In this document: piece after piece, positions 23,115-35,200 of the stretch
Layout: every line of letters begins with the position of its first letter
Numbering within the stretch: position 1 is the first letter of the stretch
Assembly: GCF_963678975.1 (NCBI RefSeq)
Contig: NC_089274.1
Span: forward strand, 48,328,075 to 48,392,074
Source of the DNA: Dysidea avara
Lineage: Eukaryota > Porifera > Demospongiae > Dictyoceratida > Dysideidae
Length of the DNA: 64,000 nucleotides
Direction: 5' to 3'
The notes under the pieces: model-generated
Seen by the model: only the letters and a program-made list of their open reading frames with translations
Told to the model about the DNA's origin: nothing
Databases searched by the model: none
Translations under genes and position numbers: made by a program

Positions 23115-23352
23115 ACCGTTGTATACTTAGTTTCTTGAGGTTCTGGCCAGTGGGGTACACGCCTATCAGCATAGTTATATCCAGCTAGGGGAACTCCATC
23201 AGGTAGTGTAGCTGTACAACGAGGTACGTGGTGAAAAGGGGCGGAGCTCAGCCTCGCTCCGACTTACCGTCCACTTTCGATACTCCAACTTTCAACGAGG
23301 CAACCTGTGATACTGTGAAGGTCACGAGGACTGCAAGTCTGATCAACTTCAT
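15443..23352 (-). CDS. Neutral ceramidase-like protein A, N-terminal-domain only, catalytic Ser replaced by Ala
   Basis: Member of the neutral/alkaline non-lysosomal ceramidase family, zinc amidases that cut ceramide to sphingosine and fatty acid. Eleven exons: 23268-23352, 23117-23211, 18661-18763, 17859-18029, 17725-17808, 17515-17646, 17309-17458, 16554-16774, 16412-16488, 16248-16364 and 15443-15590; 1383 nt, 460 aa. The first 20 residues look like a signal peptide (MKLIRLAVLVTFTVS). Visible family motifs: FGSHTHSGPGG and NYAIHGTC (zinc histidines), TIPGE (zinc Glu) and YFATTREYDVGDYES (zinc Tyr). The nucleophile motif, GD[VI]SP in active enzymes, reads GDIAP here (Ala codon 17313-17315). 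The C-terminal Ig-like domain of the 780-aa human enzyme is absent. Intron 2 (18764-23116) is 4.4 kb and repeat-filled. It is tandem to paralog B and probably inactive on ceramide; this is inference. Confidence 0.87.
19096..19603. mobile_element. hAT-type MITE, 508 bp, perfect 8-bp target duplication
   Basis: The ends are CAGTGTTGGGAGTAACGCG and, at the right, GTAACTTGCCCAACACTG. The terminal CAGTGTTGGG inverted repeat is characteristic of hAT elements. TTAACTAA flanks both ends (19088-19095 and 19604-19611). The inside is rich in GTAATATTAC-like words and has no ORF. It lies in intron 2 of ceramidase-like A. Confidence 0.92.
19620..21920. other. AT-rich intron DNA (ceramidase-like A, intron 2)
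   Basis: No exon, RNA gene or well-defined repeat could be supported over these 2.3 kb apart from decayed dispersed words. Short ORFs here show no family resemblance. Confidence 0.4.
21930..22345 (+). mobile_element. Possible LINE reverse-transcriptase tail remnant
   Basis: Broken plus-strand frames read RSCFEYGHLGAARSHLEHLD, further on YSRFFLNLL, and finally STIWDTLPANLL before a stop. The order R..[FL]EY..., then a run, then W[DN].LP is that of the C-terminal end of non-LTR reverse transcriptases. Frameshifts and stops show it is dead. Confidence is modest because the conserved words are short. Confidence 0.4.
23067..23112. repeat. (CA)n microsatellite
   Basis: An uninterrupted CA run of about 22 units, ending a few bases from the donor of exon 2 of ceramidase-like A (exon 23117-23211, minus strand). 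In the transcript it is a (UG)n run starting just inside the intron. Confidence 0.95.
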
Positions 23353-23646
23353 TGCGGGAATGAAGGGCGAAACGAGCGATGGAAAGATAATAGCTAAACT
23401 TTCCGATTGTGGGCTTAAGATTCACAACTGGTTGAGCGCTCTATTAGAGTATTTCACTTACCAAAAATAGTGTAGTCACTTGTTCTAGCTACAGGTTTAC
23501 CATTGAATTGGCTTCGAGTTTTAACTCTTCTGTCCCTCATAGCTAGTCTTGTACATAAGTTATCAATAATATAAACAAATAAATAAGATATGTTATTTGA
23601 AATAAATATACAATATTTATTAATTTAATGTCAGAAATGGTAGTTT

Positions 23647-26160
23647 TTAAGGGGCAACCTTCTTAGCAACAAGGGTACAATTAGTCCTGATCCTTTCAGC
23701 AGTGTCCACTCCCCAGAAGGTCAACAGTGACTCATATCCCCCAACATCGTATTCTCTTTCAGTTGCAAAGTACCCCATATGGTTATTACTGTACCTGTAG
23801 AATAATAGTGAATAATAGATTAACACATCCGGCGATACTTTCATTACTAAGCAGGTGGGCAGTTATTACTTTTATAATGTGACCTCCATACATAACAGGT
23901 ATAATATCCTCTTAATAGAACACACACCAGTTAAGATAGTCTTGTGCCCAGCTGTTTTGGGTGAGTGCAAAAATTCAAAAGTGGTTGGGCACAGTTGCAT
24001 CTATTAAGTAATAAAATGACATTTGCAATCAATACCATACCCTCCTAGTAGAACATTGTCAAATTTCATATTGAGCAAGTCATTTCTGATCTCTGTTCCC
24101 AGGTCACTCAGAGCCTCCCCTGGAATAGTTACCATTCCAGTGTTGGTACCATCGATACTGTGGAATGGAGTATGGAACATAAGCCAACGTTGATTCTAAC
24201 TCACTTGAATGCAAATGCTCCAAACTTGGGATTCTGTTCCACCCATGCTTCATTCAAGTGAAGGTTAACATCACAGTTTAACTATAGCAATATTGTACTC
24301 TGTAAACTATATATACTTCACCCACCACTTTACAAATGGAGCAGATGTCCACGGGACCTCCACTAGTACAGTTTTCCACCCTAGCAAATGTCAGGTTAAG
24401 GTTAGTCTCTCCAAATGGGACCACTTGAGTGGCTACTCTGATCTCCACGTTGTCAGACATTTTAGTATTGTTCCTAGCGTCCATTACTGCTTTAGCTATG
24501 ACTGGAGCTCCCTGGAAGTTAGGCTCGCCACTGCATGTATCACCACCTAGTGAGGTAACTAATAGCTCATGATGTATGACTGTTAACTCACCAGGAGAGA
24601 TGTCCCCAGCATCAGCATTAATAAACATAGCTACTCCACTATTCATAGTCTCCAGTACATCATTCACACCACCCATAATGTCCCCATTAGATAACAACTG
24701 ACTAGATCCCCAACATGTGCCATGAATTGCATAATTCCACACTAAATTAGTGAAATATACATAAATATAAATTACAGAATTGAGATGGTAGCTATACCTG
24801 TAGCTAGTGGTTTACCATCACCATCATTAACACTGATCACTCCCAGGTTGGGGTCAATGTCATCTTCATGTAGATAAGGACTAACTCCAGCTCTCCTATT
24901 CCTAGTGACTCCTTTTAACTGTGCAATATCTACCAATGTGTGCAGTGGTCAACTAAATAAGGTCATGATATGTACCTATGCCCATCGTTCCATCCTGCAA
25001 ATTTTCTTGTGCTTGGAGCATGGCATTTGCTATTGATGTGGCAAACATTTCCTGCAGTTCTGATTATCAACAACCCGTTGTAACACCTCTCTACTAGACC
25101 AGCTAGGACACGCTTACCTGGTACTAGCAAGTCCGTGGCTGGGACCACTGCCCAGAGGAACTCAGGAGTGATAGCCCCAGGTCCACTATGTGAGTGTGAA
25201 CCAAACATTGCAACATTATCAAACGGAATTCTAAATCCTTTGGAAGTAGCAATGTCATAAGCTAGTTCAGCTAATGTTCCGTCTGATCCTGTGACAGTGA
25301 CAAACAATTATCAGCGATCTACACAGTGAAAATATTTGGCTGTGTAAATTCACCTAATTTATAATTTTTATAATTCACCAAAAATTGTATATTAGCCATG
25401 TGCCTAGTCTTATATCAGACTCTTATGCTAGTACAACACTGCTAACACATACCAATGGCATCCACAGTCACAAAGCAAATCTGTTCATCTCCAGTGTCAA
25501 TGACTAGTGCCTTCACCCAGGTTGGTGTGAGATGGCCTGTGCTTGGCAACATCCACTGAAATGTAATTACAATGTACATAGCCTTGTACATAACTGTTAT
25601 ACGTACATGTGTACATACATTATCAAGGATAATACGAACATATTCCAGAACATACTTAGCCACAGGTAATTCACAGCTTATCATCACTGCTAGCAGGTAT
25701 TTCAGGAGCATTTTTCATTATGTAATCTCTTGAATTATATTTAAAGGAATATAGCGTATAGACGAAAGAGAATAGCTCAGATCGAGATACTCTAATTCAG
25801 CCATCTCTAATAAAGCAGTCAAGCACAGCAGAATTCCATGTATGTAAGACTGGAGTACTCCATATGCATACTTAGTAGCTTGTCACTGATCACACCACCA
25901 ATCACACACTCGTACACAAATTACACTAACTGTTGTGTATTTCGTTTCTTTTGCTAGTGGCCAGTCAGGTACCCTCCTCTCACCATATCCAGCCAGAGGA
26001 ACACCCACTGGTAGTGTAGCTACAACACGTGATAGTAGATAAGTACACTCATGTATGATGCTTCATTACCATCAACTTTAGCTACTCCAACCTTCAAACA
26101 GATTGCCTCACGTAGGATGATGGTTAAGAGACTGACTAGTAGAGCAAGTTGCGTCAACAT
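23647..26160 (-). CDS. Neutral ceramidase-like protein B, N-terminal-domain only, catalytic Ser kept
   Basis: This is the tandem paralog of A with the same eleven-exon structure: 26070-26160, 25931-26019, 25453-25555, 25118-25288, 24976-25059, 24798-24929, 24592-24741, 24326-24546, 24205-24281, 24041-24157 and 23647-23794. It is again 1383 nt and 460 aa, and exons 3-11 have the same lengths as in A. A signal-peptide-like start (MLTQLALLVSLLTIILR) precedes the domain. Motifs: FGSHSHSGPG, NYAIHGTCWG, MFINADAGDISPG with the nucleophile Ser codon at 24596-24598, TIPGE and GYFATEREYDVGGYES. The zinc ligands and Ser are present, so it could be an active secreted or membrane-associated amidase. The C-terminal Ig-like domain is missing, as in A. 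The start lies 100 bp from HID1, head to head. High similarity to A points to a recent duplication. Confidence 0.9.
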
Positions 26161-26260
26161 TCTCTCTTGATTGGAGAGACTTGTCACGTGGTCAAAGTAC
26201 ACGAATATTCGATTGTGGGTTTACATTGTTAAGGAAGGTACGCGGTGTCAACTCCTCGCC
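26161..26260. promoter_or_regulatory. Shared promoter of ceramidase-like B and HID1, with GTCACGTG
   Basis: There are 100 bp between divergent start codons. GTCACGTG at 26183-26190 contains the palindromic E-box CACGTG and eight of ten bases of the TFEB/MITF CLEAR motif. No TATA box is evident. Confidence 0.5.
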
Positions 26261-29200
26261 ATGGGTGGAGTGGATAGCAAGGCGATGTTTAAGGAGGCGG
26301 TACAAGATCTAGCCAACAAAGAACAGGTAACTGTTGTCTCGAAGGCGCACAGCGCTTTGCTTCGACAATGTCTTTAAATTGTTGCGCTCCTGTAGCTGGT
26401 AATGGGCCAAGACGACGCGTATTGGGAACGCTTCTGGTCGGCAACTGGTCTATCTTCAAGTGATTTATTTGAGCTTATTTTACCTGAAGATGTGCGGACA
26501 TTAAGGGATAAGGCGTCAGGCAACCTCACCACTCTCTGCTTCAAGGTACTGCCAGACAACTTGCTTTTCATTAATACATCCCTTCTTCTCTATTAGCTAG
26601 TACAGAGGTTGTCACAGGCCACATCCACTGGCTGTAGTGATGTTAATGATCGTACTATTGGTAAGGTCAAGTTACAATGTGATGTTTGAGCTTGCTAGCT
26701 AGTGTGTTGCTAGACACAACCTGCTTGTGTTTGCCACGGCTTAGTGTTGTCCCGCCATGTAGACCCTAACTTGTGTGAAATTAGTTGTTGCCTATGTGCA
26801 AAGGTTACAGTGGCTCTTATTTGATACAGTAACGTGTTGGTAGTAAAGGTTTCTGGTCCTAGTATTAGTTTTCAATTTTGAAATTGTTAGTCAGGTGTGA
26901 AGGGATTGTCTGAATTGTATTTTGCTAGCTTGTGTGAATTCTAACACTTGTGTGGGGTGATGATTCAAGTTTCAGTACATGATGAAATTGTGCAGATGTA
27001 TGTAAACTGGGTGCCTGGTTTTAGAAGTATTTCTATAAGATTTTGTCTTTTAACAATATACTTCTTGCTTCAAAGCGCTGTTTTATTATTCTAAGCTCAA
27101 AGTGCATTTTAAAATGATTTTTTTAGTATAGTATACCTTGTGTTAGTGGTGGCCCACAGTAATTCCAGACAGTTCCTAACTCCAGACACTTCATATAGTT
27201 GTGACTGTCTCAGCAAAAACCCGACACAAGCATGTGTATTGAGAAAATGATTATTTTTTTAAATGTAAAATTACGCATGCTACAAAGAAAAAATACCACC
27301 GAAGTTTTTATCAGGCCATTACTTGGAGGAGATAGACTCAAATTGATTAAATCTATACACCATCGTATTCGCCTGCTCATGGAGAGTTTGAAAATCTTTG
27401 TTTCATTTCTGTAGCTCCAATGGTATGCATATCATGTGTGTTTGCTTATGATGTGCTAAATGTAAGAAAGATTGTCGTCATTCTTCAACTAAACCACCTT
27501 CATACTCATATGTGTAAGTGACTACAGGGCTAACACTATACTTTGGTTGATTTGCTAATCCATAGTGAACATTGTAAGCCAAATTGCAACATTGTAGACT
27601 AATCCAAACGGAAGTTATGGCTGCGAATGTAAGCGTCTGTAGTTTATTTTCAGTATAGTTGCTGTACTAATTGATTACCTTGTTCCTCCTACTGTCTTGT
27701 GCTATAATTACGCACCACAGAAGGCTGAAACTTTGGTGATCCATTCTTTGGACATTGCAGATAATGCTGAGAGAAGTTGTGCAAACAAGTCGGGTTTTGC
27801 TGAGATGGTCACATTTATTGTCATATCTCAAAATCTAGTTATTTCAATACAACTAGACGACAAGGAATTTTAAGTTCAATTAGGGATCATAGTAAAAAAA
27901 AGTAACAAAACAAGGAAGGTCACCTACACCTGTATACTAGTGGACATACAATCCCTAATTTGTCTATACTGAATTAGGGATTGAATGTCCACTAGTGTAT
28001 CTGTAGGATAGACAACCCCCCTTGTTTCATTACTTTCTATGAGCCCTACTCGAACTTAAAATGCTTAATTTTTCCTATACTTGTTTGTTTGCTATTTTGT
28101 AACATTATTATGACTGGTGAACCCACATATACCACATTAGAACAGAAGGGGTGGCACCACATTTATTGTTTTTGTCTGAACATGTGCCCCAACTATCAAT
28201 TACTGAATTAGCGAAGTGGCCATTATATCATCATCACTATGGTGTAATCTTTACCTATGACCTCGTTGAGGTCACTTGAAAGACATATTCATTTTCAGCT
28301 GTGTTACACAGCATTATAAACGAAGAACACTAGGAAAGGGATCTCTGCAATCAATCCAGTCACATCAATTGATTCCCGTCAAATGTAGGGAAGTCATCAC
28401 ATGGCACTACCGCGAATCAACACCTCACATAAATGGGACACAAAGGAGGACACAGGTATGTCCGTGAAGTATGCATTGTACATACTGTGGTATGCCGAAA
28501 GGCACTTGTCGGGCTGAAGTGATGTCAAACAGTGCCAAAATCAAGCCCGTATCCTTAGCCGTTATTGAGTTACGCTTGTCTGAAGGCATCAGTCAGTCAG
28601 GCAGGCAGTAGAAAATTTGACTAATTTTTATTTTTAAATTTGTAGCAACTTTTTGGAAGTGTTTCATGTCATACTAAAGGCACTTTGGGGCTTGGTTATA
28701 CCTAACCAATACTGTCAAGGCACCATGAAGGTATTGTGAGGCTGGTTTGGGGTGATCAGAAAAGCCCAAACCTTCATGTATGCTTTACAATAATTGTGCA
28801 GTGCAAAATATTATAGTAGCCAAAATCAAGTGCCACAGATACAATTTTAATGTTTCAGTGTTTATAATTCCAGAAGTGTCGTTTTTAGGTTGTGTTTGAC
28901 AAGTGTTAGGAGTTAGGAACAAGATGCAAAATTTACTCATAGTTGAATTTGGAGTGTAGCTTCTCAATTGATATTAGGGCATGAACGAATGTTAAATTTA
29001 AACATTCGAACATTCTTTAATTTTCTTAACGAATGTTCGAATGTTGTTACACCCACTCAATTAGTACAATAATAATAATTTTGTATTATGAACATGTACC
29101 AAAGATAGGTTTGCGTACATTTCTGAAACCTTTACCGCAAATTAATGTTAAACAACATATAAAGTAAAAACCTACTTCAATGATAATAATTGAGTGTGGG

Positions 29201-32200
29201 AGAGATAACGAATGTTCGATTGTTGAAGTTTACATTCGAATGTTAAGCTTATTGAACATTCTAACGAATGTTTGACATTTGTTCACACCCTAATTGATAT
29301 AGAGATATTTCAGTGAAACTTGTAGGACTGATACACCATAAGGTTGGTCATACTTAACTTTAAGGTTACACTGAACACAAAAATTGTCCACTCACTTAAA
29401 CCTTCGTATGAAGCGTTTGTAATTTGCTGTGCAAATAAGTTGTTGATACGTGATGTTGTGTGTGTTGTATGTAATTGTATGGAGTGTAGCAGACATTGAT
29501 GTGTTGTGTGACTTTGTGTGCTGCTGTATATAATGAGTGAATTATGTGTAGTGTTGAACTGTGTGAGGTTGCTGACGAGGATTCTGCCATTTCTGTTTGA
29601 ACATGCTGAGTGGAGGGATTTGTTTTGGTCCCCGATCACTGTATCTGAGGTGTGTTTCTGTGTGTGTGTGTACATATATGGTGACTACCATGATTGTTGT
29701 GGTTACTTGTTAATACAATGTGTGTCAACAATTAGTTATGAGGTACATGATAGTACAGTGTGACCAAATATGGTTAGAGTTTGATTGCTATATAATACAA
29801 TGAAATTTCACTTAACAACCACCTCTTTAACAAGACCATCTCATTATATTGATCACCTCGAGTAGGTCTCAAACATAGCCAAGGCGTACTTCATTACCTC
29901 ATTAATAAGACCACCTCATTAAAGTGACCATGTCAAGTAGGTCCCAAACATAGCTAAGGTGTACTTCATTACCTCATTATTAAGACCACCTCATTAAAGT
30001 GACCATGTCAAGTAGGTCCCAAACATAGCTAAGGTGTACTTCATGACCTCATTAATAAGACCACCTCATTAAAGTGACCATGTCAAGTAGGTCCCAAACA
30101 TAGCTAAGGTGTACTTCGTGACCTCATTAATAAGACCACCTCATTATAGTGACCATGTCAAGTAGGTCCCAAACATAGCTAAGGTATACTTCATGACCTC
30201 ATTAATAAGACCACCTCATTATAGTGACCATGTCAAGTAGGTCCCAAACATAGCTAAGGTGTACTTCATGACCTCATTAATAAGACCACCTCATTATAGT
30301 GGCCATGTCAAGTAGGTCCCAAGCATAGCTAAGGTGTACTTCATGACCTCATTAATAAGACCACCTCACTATAGTGACCATGTCAAGTAGGTCCCAAACA
30401 TATATATAAATGACCTTATTAACAGCCAGTATGTACATGTTACATTACACTATTAACTTCATCCACAGAATGAAGAGGTTCCATCTCTCACGTTAGCTCA
30501 GACATTGTTATCAGCTATCACTGTAAGTGGTCACCACATGTGATGACAAAATGGCAGACATTTTATCTACTGTAGGACCTTCTGTTTTGCCCAGACTTCA
30601 CTGTGGTTGCTAAGAAAAGTGCCGGACGGGTATGTTACTGGTGTGTTTACCTTTGTCATTGTCATGACAACAATAACAGGAGCAGCCAGTGGACCTCAGT
30701 GTAGTGGACAGCTGTGAATATATCTGGTGAGCTACTATGGTAACTAAGTGTTTGTAGATAGACACACACTGCACCATACAATATACTATTATTTGTCACT
30801 TCTGTTATACTAAGAGTGTTATAATATTCGTGTAATTTATGTAGTAATTCTATTTCTGCCAATCATTCGATATTTGTTTAATTTATGCAGTATCTATGCA
30901 GTAATTGTATTTCTCAGTGTCCATCCCCCCCCACACACACACACTACAAATACAAACCCACAATCTCACATATAGGGAGGCTGGTGTTGGCTGTGCAGTG
31001 GCTCCTCCCAGTAATTGGCAGATGGACAGTAATAGAACTGATCTACTACAACTATTGGTGACGTGTTGTTCTGAGTCTCTCTATCGTCCACCACAAGGTG
31101 AGTGTGGACACCACAAGGTGAGTGTGGACACCACGTCAGTATCACTGAAGAGTTACCTGATGTGTGTAGCTGTGTGTTGTGGAATAGCATAAAGGAATTC
31201 CAACCAAACTACTCTAATAGAACAAGTCACTTAGCCTTCACATTCTTCTAGTAATGAACTGACCTGGAAATCAGTCAGGAGGTCCAAAGTTTATAATTGT
31301 TAAAGGAGAGGTATTTACTGCTCTCAAGTTAATGTTTAGGTTCAGTGTTTCATGTCCCGTTTCATTCCTCAATACTTGATTTGCTAGAAATTTCCTCCAT
31401 GATGCCATGCAGGTGAATCGGAAACTGTTTTCTGCTTGATAAAAGGTTGTCGTTGTTGTACATTAATGTGTACACTTGTTACATTCTAGTGAACGACAAT
31501 ATTTGTTGATGTTTTACTGGTTTTTGTGTTGCTGTAAAATATTTCTTGTTAACCTTCAGGCTCATTGTCAGGCAACAAGTGGCTGGATCACCTGGTCTCC
31601 GTTGGTAACAGACATGTTCTACCGATGTTGGTGTCACTAATGAACACAGTGTGTGCATACAATCCCAGCAGTGGCATACCGTAATGTCCCTCGAGCCATA
31701 TCTGTTTGAAAAGATGTTGCTTGAATCTGTTTTCAGCCAATTTTGTAGAAGAAACAAGTTTTAATCTCCTTCAGCTTTATCACTAGAAAATGTAGCAATA
31801 GAAATTTGATATCTTTGAAACCGACCCATCCATTATCAGGAGGATAACTAAAGCAGTAGCTTTTCCAATGGGTATGGCCATAGTGGAGCATTTCTCATGT
31901 ATAACATGTAGGTATTATCACACATTGGTGTTTGACTATCGGGAGCGTTTGGTTGAAGTGTCTGCACATCTTCTGATGATCTTGTTGGATTATTCTCCAC
32001 CTCCTGCACAACCAGGAGCCATGCCTACCATAGCTCCACCCACTGCACTGTCAGCAGCCCCACCCACCCAGGAAGATACTTCATTGTCACTAGCTGGACA
32101 ACAAACAGCCAATGAGAACCTCTTTAAACTGTACATCAGTAGGCTACACCAGAAGGAGGTAGGTTGTTATGGATGCCGAGCTAACTGGGTGTCATTTGAA

Positions 32201-35200
32201 ATGTTAACTTTGGAATCTTTGATGGAAAAAATTATTATTCTCAACTGAGCACTTATTATTTCTAACAATTTGATGGGTGTCCCTTTAAAGGATTTGCATG
32301 TATATTAGTTATGATACGGTTGCTAAAGGTTGGGTTAGGTTTAGGTATTTCATTGTTGTATACGGGAAGGTCAACATCTGTTACCATATGTTATATCTTG
32401 TAGGATCTGCAGTTTATCACTAAGGGGATATCAGTGTTGCTAAGCAACCCCATCAAACATGTGAGCTAGTGATAGTGGGTTAATGACATCATCATAATGT
32501 TGATAGTCATATTTACCGATGAGTAGCAAGAAGATCAGCTTCACTCAAGAAGTGTTAGTGTTGCTGTGGAAGATGGTGGACTTAAATAAGGTACTTCTAG
32601 ATCCTGTGGTCACTGGATATTGGTCATCCATCATCATATATCTCAAAAGAACATTCAATATAGCAATACCAAATATTGTAAAGGACGAATATTTTGTACT
32701 TATAGTGTGCCAAGGGATCTTAGAAACTTTCTCATCACGACATATTGCTTTGTAGCTAATAGCCTTAACACCTGGAGCTATAGTTCACACATCGTAATTG
32801 TAATGTGTGACAGACCTCCTCTGCCCTGTTAGTGTGTGCGTCTGTGTGTGCGTGCATGCGTGACATATTTTAGGCTCATCTACCACCTCTCACAAGCAAT
32901 CCTGTCACTTGTAGTGTTGTGTTCATGTAATTCCAGATGAATTATTTATTACATATTCAATTTATTACAGAAATTCTTAGCCTACATGCTACAGAGCTCA
33001 TTGCTGTTTGACATCATTGTTCCTACCCTGTATGAGATGTTGAGTGCCAAGACTGCTCCTAGTAAGTTAGGGGGTCAGATTCTGAGGGTAAATCTTGCCT
33101 CCTCAATTAGATGTTACTGAAATACACACATTTTCTTATTATCAGATAAAGTTGGGTTACTACATGTTGGTGTCTTCATACTCCTAGTGATGAGTGGAGA
33201 AAGAAATTTTGGTATGTTGCTCTGTTGTATAACTGCAGCTATAGTAACGTCTAAGCACTCTGTGCCTAATCATTGTTTTTCTAATGATCTTCCTTCACTT
33301 GATCCATCAACAGTACTAGTTCAAGATGGAACTTCAACTCCTTTGTCCTACCCCTCATTATAACAGCTGCAGAATTTATTAGAGGTGGACATTTGTATAA
33401 TTTACGATTGTGGTGTGCCGGGGTTGGCTGTTATTTAAACTGCAGCTGATAAAATATGGTATGAAAACAATATCCCATGTTGTTAGGTGTTCGTCTGAAC
33501 AAGCCATATAACCACAAGCTACAACTGGACTTGCCGTCATTCAACGGTAACCATGCTGACCTGTTGTTATTGGTAAGACTGAAGTGTGTTAAACTATTAG
33601 AATATAATATCTGGTGCAGGTTCTACACAGGATCATCATTAGTGGGTTGCCACGGTTACAGCCACTGTATGATTGTCTGTTGACAATTGTAGCCAATGGT
33701 ACGAGAGGGTGTGTGTCATGTTTTACTTAATTTAGCATGTTATATTTAACAGTTTCACCATATGTGAAGTCACTAAGTATGTTAACTTGTACAAGACTGA
33801 TCCATTTGTTAGAGGTGAGTTCTAGTTTTGTGCACATCAAATGAGTTTGTGATGTCACTGTATACCAGGCATCTCAGGTCATCTCATTCCTTGTGTTGAT
33901 CACCTGTAGTGTGGCTCTGTTGATAAAGTGGCTAGGTCGCTTTATACATTAATGACCAATTCATTTAGAGTTTACCGGTTTTGATTGGTGATCTTGTTTA
34001 ATACACAGTTACCTTATTAATCAGGTGGCTACATTAGACAGGTCACTTTCGAGTTGGCTGGTTAGACAGGTGACCTTATTACACAGTACATTATTATAAC
34101 AGTTCTAAGTACATCTTATCAAGTGCTTTCATCTTCATCTAGTCGTTCTCCACTCCATGGTTCTTGTGTGCTCGTCCCAACAATCATTTCCTAGTCTTCT
34201 ACCTGCTGGAGACCTTCAATAATTTGGTGCAGTATCAATTCGATGGTACGTTAGTGTGTTAACATGGTTAACTGAGCTATACCATGTACAATGTATGTGT
34301 TGTGAATTTTAAGAAAAATACATTGTGTATGTTTTACTGTAGGGAATACCAATTTGGTGTACTCCATTATTAGATCAAAGGCAGTTTTCTATCAGGTATT
34401 CCCCAATTTTACACTACATCTTACTACTAACACTGGTATAGCTGGCAAGCTTGACAGAAGAGACATGTCGTATCCCCAAGTCCCCCACCCTCCCATCTGC
34501 TGCCATGCCAATACATTCACTAAATCAACATCACCATGACACTTCAGTGACATCATCAGCAGCCAGCCTGGAACAACCACAGCAACATGCAGTAGAGGTG
34601 CATGAAGATACAACAGGTATCAGATATACTGGGGTGTCCAGTTCAATCATGAAAATAGTTTTGATAAGTGTGTTTTTTGGATAGCTCTGTTCAACTGTTC
34701 TAAACTACTCTAATAGAACATACACTTCCACTATTTGAGGTCCTTACAGCACTAAACCATGAGCCTTAAGACTTGTAATGTGATGTCCTTACTATTTTAT
34801 TACAACTAGACACAACGCTTGTAGCTAGAATGCCTCCTCCTTTTTGTAATGTAAATTTTGTGCATGATACTTGTACTAATCCACTCCCAAATATGGTGCG
34901 TACACTGGGTCACTCCATATACACTAGTGGTATGATACTGAGACCTTAACTAAGTGTCTGGATTATGTAGAGCAGGCTCCTGTGTGTCATTTTATGTTTT
35001 TTTGTTTTTTTTTGCTATTTTGATTCTACCAGCAGGTAAGGAGTCTGATACAGTTGTACTACCTGACATCACTGATAACGGGGGACCTGGTATGCCTGAG
35101 ATCACCACCCCTAATATTAGCCTGGAGGTGACAGAATCATCTGGGAATCTCCCTGATAATGATGATGCCGTTGCAACTGATGAACACAATGAACCTAACA

